Source: an uncultured Planctomycetaceae bacterium
Lineage (GTDB): Bacteria > Planctomycetota > Planctomycetia > Pirellulales > Pirellulaceae
Reading direction: 5' to 3'
NCBI GenBank assembly: GCA_903863885.1
Contig: CAIPEB010000399.1
Coordinates: 1-41,308, forward strand
Length of the DNA stretch: 41,308 nt
The notes under the pieces were generated by a model that searched no databases, was not told the origin of the DNA, and saw only the letters and a list, made by a program, of their open reading frames with translations. Position 1 is the stretch's first letter; every line of letters begins with the position of its first letter. Made by a program: the position numbers and the translations under genes. Shown piece by piece: positions 31,954 to 41,280 of this stretch.

Positions 31954-34352
31954 ACTGGTGGATTCTTGCCCAGGCCGATGCCTCGAACGCCGCGCCGCGA
32001 TCGGCGGAAGGAGAGGGGTTTGCCACGTCGCTCGACCACTCGTGGCCATGGCCCGCGTGGATCACGCTGCTGTTCCTGCTGGTCGTCGCCGTGTTGGTCG
32101 CGGCCATCTACCTGCGCGAGCAGGGACACGCATCGCGCCGTTGGCGCATGGCTCTGGCGTCGCTGCGTATTGGACTGATCATGCTCGTGCTGTTCATGCT
32201 TTACGGCTGGACGCGGCAACTGCATCGCCTGGATCTGCCGGATCTGGTCATCGCGATTGATCATTCGGCCAGCATGTCGGTGCTCGATCCGGAGCCGGAC
32301 GAAACGACTCGCAGCTTCGAGCAGCGGCTGTTGAAGTCCGCGAGGCTCGACCAGGCTTCGCGGTTCAACGTCGCCAGATCACTGCTGCTTCCGGCCGAAA
32401 AGGGCTGGCTTGATCGCGCCCGATCCGATTACCGCGTGAAGATCTACGCGCTCGGCGATTCGGCAGCGATGATCACCGGCGGCGCCGAGGAAGTGAAGGC
32501 GTCTATTCGCCAGTTGCAGCCCGATGCGTCCGCGAGCCGCCTTGGCCTGGGGCTTCGCGAGATCCTCGAATCGCAGCGAGGGCGGCCGACCGCCGCGGTG
32601 TTGATGCTCACCGACGGCGTCACGACGGAGGGCCAGACAATCGGCAACGCGGCCGAGACCGCGCGCCGCATGGGAATTCCGCTGTACCTGCTGGGGCTGG
32701 GCAGCGATCGCCCGCCCCGTGACCTGCGGCTGAGCGACCTGCTGGTGGACGACACGGTGTTTCTCGAGGAGATGGTGAATTTCGATGCGCAGCTGCACGG
32801 AAACGGGCTGGCCGGCCGAAACGTGACAGTGCGTCTCAAACGCCGCGATCGGCCGGAAATCCTCGCCGAACAGACGCTCGCCGTGCCGCCCGACGGTAGC
32901 AGCGCGAGTGTTCGGCTCTCGCACCGGCCCATGGAAGAAGGCGACTTTGAGTACGTGGTCGAAGCATCTCCGGTCGAAGGTGAATTGAACGTCGAGAACA
33001 ACCGGCTCACGCAGCGAGTGCAGGTTCGCAACGCCACGCTGCGAGTGCTGCTTGCCTCGGCCTATCCGAGCTACGAATATCGGTACCTGAAAGATCTGTT
33101 ATCCCGGGCCGTGCGGATCGGGAAGGATGGCACCTCGCGCGCCATTGAACTGACAACCGTGCTGCAGGAAGCCGATCTCGAACAGAGCAAACAGGATCCC
33201 GCCTCACAGGCCGTGTTCCCCGTGCGGAGCGAAGACCTGTTTACGCAGGACGTCGTTATTTTCGGCGACGTTAATCCGGCATTTCTCAGCCGCTCGGTGA
33301 TGGAGAACCTTGCCGAGTTTGTCACGGAGCGAGGGGGCGGCGTTGTGTTTCTGTCGGGGCCGCTGTTCATGCCGTTGTCCTATCGCGACACGCCGCTGGC
33401 TCGACTGCTGCCCGTGAATCTTGCGACCGCGTCTGTTCCGCCGGCCAATGAACAGCTCATCGATTCCTTCGCAGTGCGGCCGACGCCGCTCGGTCTGTCG
33501 TCGCCGAACCTGCAGCTTGGGGACACCGCGGCTGAGACAAGTCGCGTCTGGCAGCAACTTCCGGGCCTGCACTGGTTCGTATCCACTCCCGACGTTCGTC
33601 CGGCCGCTCACGTGCTGGCCGTGCATCCCAAGAAGACCGGCGCTCAGGGCGAGTTGCTGCCGCTGGTTCTGCTGCAATTCAACGGCGCGGGAAAGGTCAT
33701 CCTGCACAATACCGACGAAACGTACCGCTGGTCCCGCTATCCGGGCGATCCTCAGTATTATGCGAGATACTGGATGCAGACGCTTCGGTATCTCAGTCGT
33801 TCGAAGCTGCGGGCGCCGAATCAGGTCGCCGAAATAACAACCGACAGGCAGCAATATCGCTGCGGTGACCCGGTGCGGGTGCGCGTGCGGTTTCTTGACG
33901 ACCGGAGATCACCGCAAAGCGATGACGGCGTCGTGGTGATCGTCCAGCAGGGCGGCGGGCGTCAGCAGCAATTGACGCTGCAGCGGGATCCCATTCGCCG
34001 GGAGCTGTTTGAGGGCACGCTCACCGGATTGCTCGACGGCCAATACCGAGTCTGGCTCGCGGCCGCGGATCAGAGTTCGGCTCGCCAGTTCACGGTCGCC
34101 GCACCGCCCGGGGAACAGGCCCGCATCGCCATGGATTCGGCCGATCTGCTCAAGGCCGCCGAGACGTCGCAGGGACAGTTCGCGACGATTCGCGACGCAT
34201 CGCGTCTTTTCTCGCAACTGCCTCCCGGCCGCCGAGTGACGATCGAATCTCTTCCCCCTCAGCCGCTGTGGAACTCCTCCCTCGTGGCTGCGGCCTTCGT
34301 GGTGCTGGTGAGCCTCGAGTGGCTCCTGCGGAAAAGAAAAGGGATGCTGTAG
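31950..34352 (+). CDS. Second vWA-domain membrane protein with GATase-like segment
   Basis: An 800-residue membrane protein related in plan to the previous one. Two helices (about residues 37-56 and 70-87) precede a vWA domain with MIDAS DHSAS (residues 104-108), LMLTDGVTTEGQT and GIPLYLLGLGS. A beta domain follows (about 240-350). A class I glutamine-amidotransferase-like fold then appears (LRVLLASAYPSYEYRYL, QDVVIFGDVNP, ERGGGVVFLSGP), then more beta structure and a C-terminal helix ending in basic residues (LLRKRKGML). No nucleophilic Cys is seen at the elbow, so the GATase-like part is probably non-enzymatic. It is translationally coupled to the BatA-like gene. Together with DUF58 it makes three consecutive MIDAS proteins. 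Confidence 0.87.
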   Translation: MNWWILAQADASNAAPRSAEGEGFATSLDHSWPWPAWITLLFLLVVAVLVAAIYLREQGHASRRWRMALASLRIGLIMLVLFMLYGWTRQLHRLDLPDLVIAIDHSASMSVLDPEPDETTRSFEQRLLKSARLDQASRFNVARSLLLPAEKGWLDRARSDYRVKIYALGDSAAMITGGAEEVKASIRQLQPDASASRLGLGLREILESQRGRPTAAVLMLTDGVTTEGQTIGNAAETARRMGIPLYLLGLGSDRPPRDLRLSDLLVDDTVFLEEMVNFDAQLHGNGLAGRNVTVRLKRRDRPEILAEQTLAVPPDGSSASVRLSHRPMEEGDFEYVVEASPVEGELNVENNRLTQRVQVRNATLRVLLASAYPSYEYRYLKDLLSRAVRIGKDGTSRAIELTTVLQEADLEQSKQDPASQAVFPVRSEDLFTQDVVIFGDVNPAFLSRSVMENLAEFVTERGGGVVFLSGPLFMPLSYRDTPLARLLPVNLATASVPPANEQLIDSFAVRPTPLGLSSPNLQLGDTAAETSRVWQQLPGLHWFVSTPDVRPAAHVLAVHPKKTGAQGELLPLVLLQFNGAGKVILHNTDETYRWSRYPGDPQYYARYWMQTLRYLSRSKLRAPNQVAEITTDRQQYRCGDPVRVRVRFLDDRRSPQSDDGVVVIVQQGGGRQQQLTLQRDPIRRELFEGTLTGLLDGQYRVWLAAADQSSARQFTVAAPPGEQARIAMDSADLLKAAETSQGQFATIRDASRLFSQLPPGRRVTIESLPPQPLWNSSLVAAAFVVLVSLEWLLRKRKGML

Positions 34353-34498
34353 ACTGAAAAGACGGGATGCTGGAAGTGGATCAAGGCCGGAAAGGCCCGT
34401 GAAGTCGACTCCCGGAGCGAATGCCGGGCGAGGACCAGCGGGTTCGCGGCCACCCGAGCTGCGTTACCCATAACGAAACCATCGCTTATTTGCCAACG

Positions 34499-37400
34499 AT
34501 GTCGCATCCGCTGCTTGAACGAGTGCGATCGGTGAAACGCCGTGCCCGGCGTCTGGTCCGGCTGTACGCGATGCTGTTCTTCCTGGCGATCTTCCTGGCC
34601 TGCGCCCTGGTTGCGGGTTCGGCGGACTATGTGCTCCGCTATCAGGATCACGTCGGGCGCATCGCGGCGACGGTGTCGCTTGCTCTCGTGGCGGCGTATG
34701 CGTTTGTGAGGCTGGTGTATCCGGCAGCGCGGTTCCGTGCCAGCGACGTAAGGGCGGCGCAACAGATCGAGCGTTGCTTTCCGCAATTGTCTGATCGGCT
34801 GTCCACAGCCGTCGCATTTCTTGAGGAGCACGCTTCCGATCCGGGGACCGGTTCAAAAACCCTGCGCGAAGCGGCGATTCTCGACGCCAGCCGGCACGTC
34901 GCAGCCCTCGAGTTGGAGCACTGTCTCGACACGCGGCCCGCGTGGCGTGCCGTCGCCGCGCTGGCTGTCGTCCTCGCGGGTGTGGTTACGGCCTTCACTG
35001 CGGATACCGGAGCTTCGGTGATCGCCGCACGCAGGCTGTTGCTTCCATGGGGAGGCGACGTCTGGCCTCGGCGCAACTCGCTCGTCTGGCAGAAGCAACC
35101 GCGTCGCCTCGCGCTCGGCGCCGACTTTGAATGCGCACTGACCGATCGCGACGGCCGCCTGCCCGATTCCGTCACGTTTTATTGGAGCGATGACGAGGAA
35201 GGGCAGCCGCTGCAGCACGATCTCATGGAAATCAGGGACGGCATCGCGTACGCCCGCTTGAAGAACGTCAGCCGTTCGCTCCGCTATCGCGCTGCCGGAG
35301 GCGACGACGACACGATGCCGTGGACTCACCTCGACGTGGTCGAGCCGGCGCGGGTGTCCGACTTCTCGGTCCAGTTGTTTCCGCCCGACTACATGCAGTT
35401 GCCGTCCACGATGTCCCAGCGCCACATTCGTGCTTGGGCGGGCACCCGCATCGCGGTGACCGGGCAACTCGACAAGCCCGTGCGTGGCGTTACGCTCGTG
35501 GCGAAATGTGCGGGCAGCGTGGTGCGGCACGCGGCCGCCATGGATCGCGGCGGCAGGCGATTCACGCTGTCGGCCAATTCTCGCGATCCATGGGTCGTCC
35601 AGGAATCCGGCACGTACTGGCTCGAACTGCGCGATGCGACGGGCTTTACTACCGATGACCTGACCGGCTCGGAATTGCGGGTCCAGAAGGATGCGCCGCC
35701 GACGATTTCGCTTGCCGCTCCGACTGCCGGGGCCTGTTTCACGTCGAAATCGCTCGTTTCGATCAGCGCGGTCGCGAAAGACGACCTCGGGATTCTCAGC
35801 GTGGAGCTCGAATCAGGCGGCACTCGAAGAGAGCTTTACCATGCTGCCGCGGTTGCCCCCGCGACAGCCAACCGCGCGCTTCCCGCCTCGACAGGCGAGA
35901 CCCGCGTGGTGCAGTACGATTGGGATCTGGCTGAATTGAAAGGGCTCGGGCCGGGCGACGTGGTGGAGTTCCGCCTAATTACGAGTGATCGCCGTCCGCA
36001 AACCGGCGCGACCGACCCGGTGCGGCTGAATATCATCTCGCCCGATGAACTGGAATCTCGCATCGACCAGCGCCAGTCGAATCTGAGCCAGCGGGTGCGG
36101 GAAGCACTGGCCGCGCAGCAGACGACGCGCGATCAGACTCAGGCCTGGGAAGATCGCGTAAAGAAAGCCGGAAGCCTTCGGCGCGAAGATGTCGAGGCAC
36201 TGCAATCGGCCGAGTTGGGGCAGCGTCGCGTGCAGCAGATCCTCAATGGACCGCGGGACGGGGCGGTCGCGCTCGTCGATTTCCTTGCCGAGGAACTCAA
36301 GAGCAATCGCGTCGATCGGCCCGAATTGACCCTGCAACTCGACCGTTTAAGAACCGCGATCCAGCAGATCAACGATGAACTGCTCACGAAGATCCAGTTC
36401 GAACTGGCCCGCGTGCTCAAGGAATCGAAGGCCGCAATCGACGCAGCGCCGGGTGGGGCTGGATCGGCTTCGCCGCCGGGTGTCGCGACAATTCCGTTCA
36501 GCGCCGCGTTGAACGCCGCCGTGACCGCCGTGGGTTCGCTGCAGGCAGACGTGATCAACCGCCTCGAGGAGATTCTGGATTCGCTGACCGAATGGGAGGA
36601 CAACCGGCGACTGGCCCAGGACGTCGCGGCAATTCGGCAGAAACAGGAGAGAATTGCCGGCGAAACTCAGTCGCTGACGACGACCGGTCAGGATCTGGCT
36701 TCGCTTCCCGCCGCGTCCCGCGGCGAATTGAAACGTCTGTCGCAGCGGCAGCTCGACCTGGCTCGCGAACTGGATCGGCTGCAAGGCCGGCTGACGAGCG
36801 GACTCGCCGGCAAACCGGGGGCCGGCGCGGATACTGCGACTGTGCAGGAAGCACTCGATACGATGCGGCGGCTGAAACTGAGCGGCCAGATGCGACAGGG
36901 TGCCCAGGATGTCGACGCGAACCGAATCGGCCAGGCGGTCCAGCTTCAGCAGGCCGTGCTGCAGGGCCTTACGGAGTTGCTCGATGTGCTCGCCCGGCGA
37001 CCGGACAACGACCCGGAACGAGTGGCTCGCGAGCTGGCCGATGCCGGCTCGAAGCTCGATTCGCTGCTGGAGCGGCAGCAGGCTTTGCTGGAAGAAATGG
37101 GCCGCGTCCGGCCGTTGTCCGACGACGCCGAGCGGGCCAGGCAGCTGAGCCAGGTTGCGGAAACGCAGCGCAGCGCGGCCACGGACGCAACTGCCGTTGC
37201 GCCCCAGTTGGAGAAGCTCCAGGCCGCCGAAGCAGCCAGATCGACCGCGCAGGCGGGCAGTTCCATGGAACAGGCTGCCTCGGCCGCAGCGGAATCAGAC
37301 CTCGATCGGGCCGAAGAACAGGCCCGTCAGGCTCTCGCGCAGTTGCAGTCGGCGCGAAGCCAGTTGGCGGAAAAACAGGCCGTATCGCAGCAGTCCGCCG

Positions 37401-38095
37401 CCGCCGAACGGCTCCAGCAACTGCGGCAGTCGTTGGCCGATTGGTACGCCCGCCAACAATCCCTGGCGGAGAAGACCAAATCCTCGTCTGCGACGGCGGA
37501 CGAAGCCGCATGGCAGGACCTCGCCGGCAAACAGCGTTCGCTCGGCGAAGAACTTGCGCCGTCGGCTGCCGATCAGCGCGTTCCCGCTTCGTTCCGATTG
37601 GGCATTGAACAAGCGGTTCGCACGATGCTGAATGCGGGCCAGCAGTTGTCCGCGGGCGTGCGCGGCGCGTCGGTCGAGCAACTGCAGGACGAGGCGCTGC
37701 GCATGCTGCAGAGGCTGCAGGATAGTTTCGCCGAACCGAAGCCTGCCTCGGAATCCCAGACGTCGAGTCCAGGGAATACGCCTCCCGATGAGGCTCGTGC
37801 CCGGATTACTCTGGCAGAACTCGTGCTGCTGCATTCCCTGCAGCAGGAGATCAATCAGCGAACGGCATTGCTCGCCGCCGGTACAACGCCCGATCAGCCG
37901 ATGACTCCGGAGCGGCAGAAAGCGTACGATGAGCTGGCCGCCGATCAGGCGCGCCTGGTGGAAGTGATCGAATCAGTTCTGGCGGCCGATGCGCTGAAGC
38001 CGGACGATAACGCGAAACCGCCGACCGTATCGCCGGACAGCGAATTGGATAAGGCACTCGAGGATGCGGGAGTCCCCGGTTTCACGGGGCGTTGA
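34499..38095 (+). CDS. Giant coiled-coil membrane protein, DUF4175-like
   Basis: A 1198-residue protein. The N-terminus is MSHPLLERVRSVKRRARRLVRLY followed by two or three membrane helices (residues about 22-43, 53-72 and 140-160). A beta-rich extracytoplasmic part (about 165-480) follows. The remainder (about 530-1190) is mostly helical, rich in Gln, Glu, Arg and Ala, with strong coiled-coil character, for example ERQQALLEEMGRVRPL and EEQARQALAQLQSARSQL. The architecture resembles DUF4175-type proteins found near MoxR operons. ATG 34499 has no clear ribosome site. An in-frame ATG at 34421 has GGAG only three bases away and would add an unnatural segment, so the start is uncertain. It probably forms a long periplasmic or cell-surface scaffold. 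It follows the vWA gene by 146 bases. Confidence 0.82.
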   Translation: MSHPLLERVRSVKRRARRLVRLYAMLFFLAIFLACALVAGSADYVLRYQDHVGRIAATVSLALVAAYAFVRLVYPAARFRASDVRAAQQIERCFPQLSDRLSTAVAFLEEHASDPGTGSKTLREAAILDASRHVAALELEHCLDTRPAWRAVAALAVVLAGVVTAFTADTGASVIAARRLLLPWGGDVWPRRNSLVWQKQPRRLALGADFECALTDRDGRLPDSVTFYWSDDEEGQPLQHDLMEIRDGIAYARLKNVSRSLRYRAAGGDDDTMPWTHLDVVEPARVSDFSVQLFPPDYMQLPSTMSQRHIRAWAGTRIAVTGQLDKPVRGVTLVAKCAGSVVRHAAAMDRGGRRFTLSANSRDPWVVQESGTYWLELRDATGFTTDDLTGSELRVQKDAPPTISLAAPTAGACFTSKSLVSISAVAKDDLGILSVELESGGTRRELYHAAAVAPATANRALPASTGETRVVQYDWDLAELKGLGPGDVVEFRLITSDRRPQTGATDPVRLNIISPDELESRIDQRQSNLSQRVREALAAQQTTRDQTQAWEDRVKKAGSLRREDVEALQSAELGQRRVQQILNGPRDGAVALVDFLAEELKSNRVDRPELTLQLDRLRTAIQQINDELLTKIQFELARVLKESKAAIDAAPGGAGSASPPGVATIPFSAALNAAVTAVGSLQADVINRLEEILDSLTEWEDNRRLAQDVAAIRQKQERIAGETQSLTTTGQDLASLPAASRGELKRLSQRQLDLARELDRLQGRLTSGLAGKPGAGADTATVQEALDTMRRLKLSGQMRQGAQDVDANRIGQAVQLQQAVLQGLTELLDVLARRPDNDPERVARELADAGSKLDSLLERQQALLEEMGRVRPLSDDAERARQLSQVAETQRSAATDATAVAPQLEKLQAAEAARSTAQAGSSMEQAASAAAESDLDRAEEQARQALAQLQSARSQLAEKQAVSQQSAAAERLQQLRQSLADWYARQQSLAEKTKSSSATADEAAWQDLAGKQRSLGEELAPSAADQRVPASFRLGIEQAVRTMLNAGQQLSAGVRGASVEQLQDEALRMLQRLQDSFAEPKPASESQTSSPGNTPPDEARARITLAELVLLHSLQQEINQRTALLAAGTTPDQPMTPERQKAYDELAADQARLVEVIESVLAADALKPDDNAKPPTVSPDSELDKALEDAGVPGFTGR

Positions 38096-38170
38096 TGTAG
38101 GGTGTTGTGAGGCTCGCTTCGTAAGGACGAGGTTGTATCGGGGCAGAAGCGTGTTCGAACCAGGGTTGAA

Positions 38171-38806
38171 ATGATGATTCATTCGACGCGGATCGCTGGT
38201 CTTGCTCTTCTCGCGTTCGTTCTGTGCGCGGCTGCCATGGGCATGGGGAACGAACCGCCGCCGGCCCCCGCGCCGCCTTCCGAGGAGCCGGCAGAAAAGC
38301 CCGCCGTCCCCGCGGGCGAATCCGCGGCGGCTCCAGCCGGCGAGGACGCGGGTAGACCCCAGAGCGATGTCGAGCAACTCGCGCAGATTGCGCGGGCCAT
38401 GCGGATATCCGAATCTCTGATTCGAAATCAGAAAACGGCTGAGGAAACCCAGAGGGTTCAGGCCGATATCGTGGGTGGCCTGTCGAAACTGATCGACAAG
38501 TATCAGGGACAGGGCGGGGATGAACAGCGAAAACAACCGTCGGGCACGGCTCCGTCAAACACGAGCGGAAATGCCACGGCGGCGGGAGAGACGGGCAACG
38601 CCTCCCCGCGAGGAACGCAGAAGGACGGCACGGGCAAGGTGGAACCGCCGGCAACCGCCAAGGACCTCGTATCGGAGGTCTGGGGCAGATTGCCCGAGGT
38701 GCTGCAGCGGCAGATTCAAAGTCCGCTGCGCGAGCAGTTCCTTCCGGGCTATGAGAAGCTGATCAGCGATTACTACAAGCGTCTTGCGGAAGACCAGCAG
38801 CGATGA
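38171..38806 (+). CDS. Small secreted Pro/Ala-rich hypothetical protein
   Basis: A 211-residue exported protein not recognised as a family. It has a signal-like N-terminus (MMIHSTRIAGLALLAFVLCAAAMGMG), a Pro/Ala/Glu-rich linker (about residues 27-62), a helical segment (VEQLAQIARAMRISESLIRNQ, given as its key span), a low-complexity Gly/Ser/Thr-rich section, and a C-terminal helical segment with LPEVLQRQIQSPLREQFLPGYEKLISDYYKRL. That C-terminal part resembles the end of proteins that bind a coiled-coil scaffold, but this is only an impression. The gene overlaps the next one by four bases (ATGA), so it is part of the operon. ATG 38171 or 38174 could be the start. Confidence 0.72.
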   Translation: MMIHSTRIAGLALLAFVLCAAAMGMGNEPPPAPAPPSEEPAEKPAVPAGESAAAPAGEDAGRPQSDVEQLAQIARAMRISESLIRNQKTAEETQRVQADIVGGLSKLIDKYQGQGGDEQRKQPSGTAPSNTSGNATAAGETGNASPRGTQKDGTGKVEPPATAKDLVSEVWGRLPEVLQRQIQSPLREQFLPGYEKLISDYYKRLAEDQQR

Positions 38807-39876
38807 ACCCTGGCGAAACTGAACGAGTGCTTTCCCGGCGGCGTTTTCTGCAACGCTGCGCCGTCGGAATTTGCCTGCTGCCGGCGTGCGCCCGACCCGC
38901 CGCGGCCGCCGATCAGCCGGCCAGGCCGGGCGAGTTGCTGTACAACGCGAAAGCACGTGAGGCCGTGCAGAAAGCACTCGCTTATCTGGCCAGCCGCCAG
39001 AACGAAGACGGGTCCTTCGGCACGGGCACCTACAGCCGAAATGCCGCAGTGATCGGACTGTGCGGCATGGCCTTCCTTGCCGATGGAGACGTGCCGGGCC
39101 GCGGTCGTTACGGCCGGCATGTCGCACGATGCCTGGATTTTCTTCTGGCCCATACTGCGGAAAACGGATTTGTATCCGCCGCCGAGGGCGCCAGCCGCGG
39201 CCCGATGTATGACCACGGATTCGCCACGCTGTTTCTGTCCGAAGTTTATGGCATGGCACCGACCAAAGACGTGCGAGATCCTCTGTCGCGGGCGGTGCGG
39301 TTGATCATTGACACTCAGAATTCGGAGGGAGGCTGGCGCTACGAGCCTCGTCGGCACGAAGCCGATATTTCAGTCACGGTCTGCCAGGTGATGGCATTGC
39401 GGGCTGCGCACAACACGGGCATGTTTGTGCCCAACACCGTCATCGATCGTGCCGTCGAATATGTCAAGAAATGTCAGAATGCCGACGGGGGCTTCATGTA
39501 CCAGGCTGGCCAACCGCCCATGGAGAGCCTGTTTCCACGCTCCGCCGCCGCGATCGTCGCACTCTATAGCGCCGGCATCTATGAAGGCGAGGAAATTCGC
39601 AAAGGGCTCGATTACCTGATGCGCAATCCGCCGCGCCGCAATGTCCAGGGCGAACAGAGCTACTACATGTACGGCCACTACTATGCAGTTCAGGCGATGT
39701 GGCATGCGGGCGGCAAGTTCTGGCAGACCTGGTATCCCGCCATTCGTGATTCGCTGCTCGCTGAACAACGGGCCGATGGATCTTGGTTCGACACAATCTC
39801 GCCCGAATATGGCACGGCGATGGCTACTCTCGTCCTGCACATGCCGTCGAATTACCTTCCTATTTTTCAGCGATGA
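38803..39876 (+). CDS. Tat-type lipoprotein with prenyltransferase/squalene-oxidase repeats
   Basis: A 357-residue exported protein. The N-terminus carries a twin-arginine signal (SRRRFLQR) followed by a hydrophobic stretch ending in a lipobox-like LPAC, so it is probably a Tat-exported lipoprotein. The body has alpha/alpha-toroid repeats of the squalene-cyclase/prenyltransferase type, with QW-like motifs QNEDGSFG, QNSEGGWRYEP, QNADGGFMYQ and QRADGSWFD. The DxDD cyclisation motif and the cyclase N-terminal domains are absent and the protein is short, so terpene cyclase activity is unlikely. A binding or protease-inhibitor-like role is equally possible. The start overlaps the previous stop (ATGA), and the stop overlaps the next gene. 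Confidence 0.85.
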   Translation: MNPGETERVLSRRRFLQRCAVGICLLPACARPAAAADQPARPGELLYNAKAREAVQKALAYLASRQNEDGSFGTGTYSRNAAVIGLCGMAFLADGDVPGRGRYGRHVARCLDFLLAHTAENGFVSAAEGASRGPMYDHGFATLFLSEVYGMAPTKDVRDPLSRAVRLIIDTQNSEGGWRYEPRRHEADISVTVCQVMALRAAHNTGMFVPNTVIDRAVEYVKKCQNADGGFMYQAGQPPMESLFPRSAAAIVALYSAGIYEGEEIRKGLDYLMRNPPRRNVQGEQSYYMYGHYYAVQAMWHAGGKFWQTWYPAIRDSLLAEQRADGSWFDTISPEYGTAMATLVLHMPSNYLPIFQR

Positions 39877-41273
39877 AGTTCATTCAGTCACATTTGGCTG
39901 CAAGGCAGAAACGGAAAGGCAAAGGTCAGGTTCAGAACATGCGATTGCCGTGTCTTCCGTTGATCCCGGAACCTGCAGAGAAGCGTCGCCGCCCGATGCG
40001 GTGTGCGGCCTTGACGCTGATTCTGGCCGCCGGTTACGCGCTGGCCGCCGGATATGCGACGACTGCCATCGCGATCGCTTCGGAGGGCGATACTGCGGTC
40101 GTGCGGATGGGAGAGACCTTTCAGGCTTCGTTCGCCGGTCTGGGGCCGGATTGGGAACTGCAATTGAATACGCGGAGCGAGTCCCGTGCGGTACCGGCAA
40201 AGGACCTCGTCGTTTGGGGGCATTGGCGCGACCAGGCCGAAGAACCACTCTGCCTGGTTGGAAACGACAGTCTGCTCGTCGCCACGCTGATGAGCGTGGG
40301 CGACCGCGACATATCCGTCGAGTCGCGACTGTGGCGACGAGTGGCGATTCCACGGGGCTTCGTGCGAGGCATCGTGTTTCAACCGCCCTTGGATCCGGCG
40401 CAGCGAGATCGACTGCTCCAGCGCATCTGGTCGTTCCAGCTTCCGCAGGATCGCATCTGGCTGGCCAACGGCGATGAATTGACGGGCCGCGTTCTGCCGA
40501 GCGTTGAGAAGAGCGGCGCGAATCTCTTCGGCGTGCCGGCGATACAGTTCCAACTGCCCGGCGGAGCACCGCTGCTGACGATCGAAACTGCCAACACAGT
40601 TGCCATCGCCTTCGGCAAGGACGTCGAACCGGCAGCGGCTTCCAGTCCGGTCTCCGCCTACGTTGCTTTGCGTGAAGGCAGTTGCGTTCGCGCGGCCACG
40701 GCGAGTATCGGGGAGGCGGACGCAACATTGGAGCTGGGACGCGGCGTCACGCTGTCCGCGGCAAAGGGTGCTTTCCAGCAGCAGATAACCATGGTTCAGC
40801 CGCTGCACCCGCAGGTCGTGTACCTGTCGGATCTTGAGCCGGTCAGTTACAAGCATGTGCCTTTTCTCGACATGACCTGGCCGTTGGCACGCGACCGGAG
40901 TGCCTCCGGGGGACTGCTGCGCGAGAACGGCAACGTCTATCGCAAGGGACTGTCATTTCACAGCACAGCGCGAGCCGTCTACAGCGTGCCGCCCGGCTTC
41001 AGGGCTCTGGAAGCCGAACTGGCGGTCGATGAATCCGCCGGTCGCCTGGGCAACGTGATCTTCCGGGTCTTCGAAGAAGTTGCTGCCGAGCGGGCGAGTT
41101 CGCGGACATGGAAGCTCGCTTACGAAAGTCCCGCCGTGCAGGGGAACGCCGTGCCGCTTTCGATTTCGTTGACGGTCGATGGGGCACAACGCATCGCTCT
41201 CGTCGTTGACGCCGCCGACCAGGGGGACGTCATGGATCGCGCCAACTGGCTGAATGCGCGATTCGTGAAGTGA
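39873..41273 (+). CDS. Secreted protein with NPCBM-like C-terminal domain
   Basis: A 466-residue exported protein. A hydrophobic signal (LTLILAAGYALAAGYATTAIA) appears about 45 residues in, so the true start may be ATG 39873 (ATGA overlap with the preceding stop), 39939 or 39996. The central part (about residues 80-290) is beta-rich and includes LPQDRIWLANGDELTGRV, which resembles a small beta-barrel repeat seen in planctomycete secreted proteins. The C-terminal third resembles the NPCBM/NEW2 carbohydrate-binding module: GNVYRKGLSFHSTARAVY (with the RKGLSFHS core), FRALEAELAVDESAG and GNVIFRVF. It likely binds a cell-surface polysaccharide or glycoprotein. It ends the visible MoxR operon; the operon could continue past the window. 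Confidence 0.82.
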   Translation: MKFIQSHLAARQKRKGKGQVQNMRLPCLPLIPEPAEKRRRPMRCAALTLILAAGYALAAGYATTAIAIASEGDTAVVRMGETFQASFAGLGPDWELQLNTRSESRAVPAKDLVVWGHWRDQAEEPLCLVGNDSLLVATLMSVGDRDISVESRLWRRVAIPRGFVRGIVFQPPLDPAQRDRLLQRIWSFQLPQDRIWLANGDELTGRVLPSVEKSGANLFGVPAIQFQLPGGAPLLTIETANTVAIAFGKDVEPAAASSPVSAYVALREGSCVRAATASIGEADATLELGRGVTLSAAKGAFQQQITMVQPLHPQVVYLSDLEPVSYKHVPFLDMTWPLARDRSASGGLLRENGNVYRKGLSFHSTARAVYSVPPGFRALEAELAVDESAGRLGNVIFRVFEEVAAERASSRTWKLAYESPAVQGNAVPLSISLTVDGAQRIALVVDAADQGDVMDRANWLNARFVK

Positions 41274-41280
41274 GTTCTCA

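Noticed and set aside
38803-39876. Squalene-hopene cyclase assignment
   Set aside because: Too short, no DxDD motif and a Tat/lipoprotein N-terminus. Only the repeat fold is supported.
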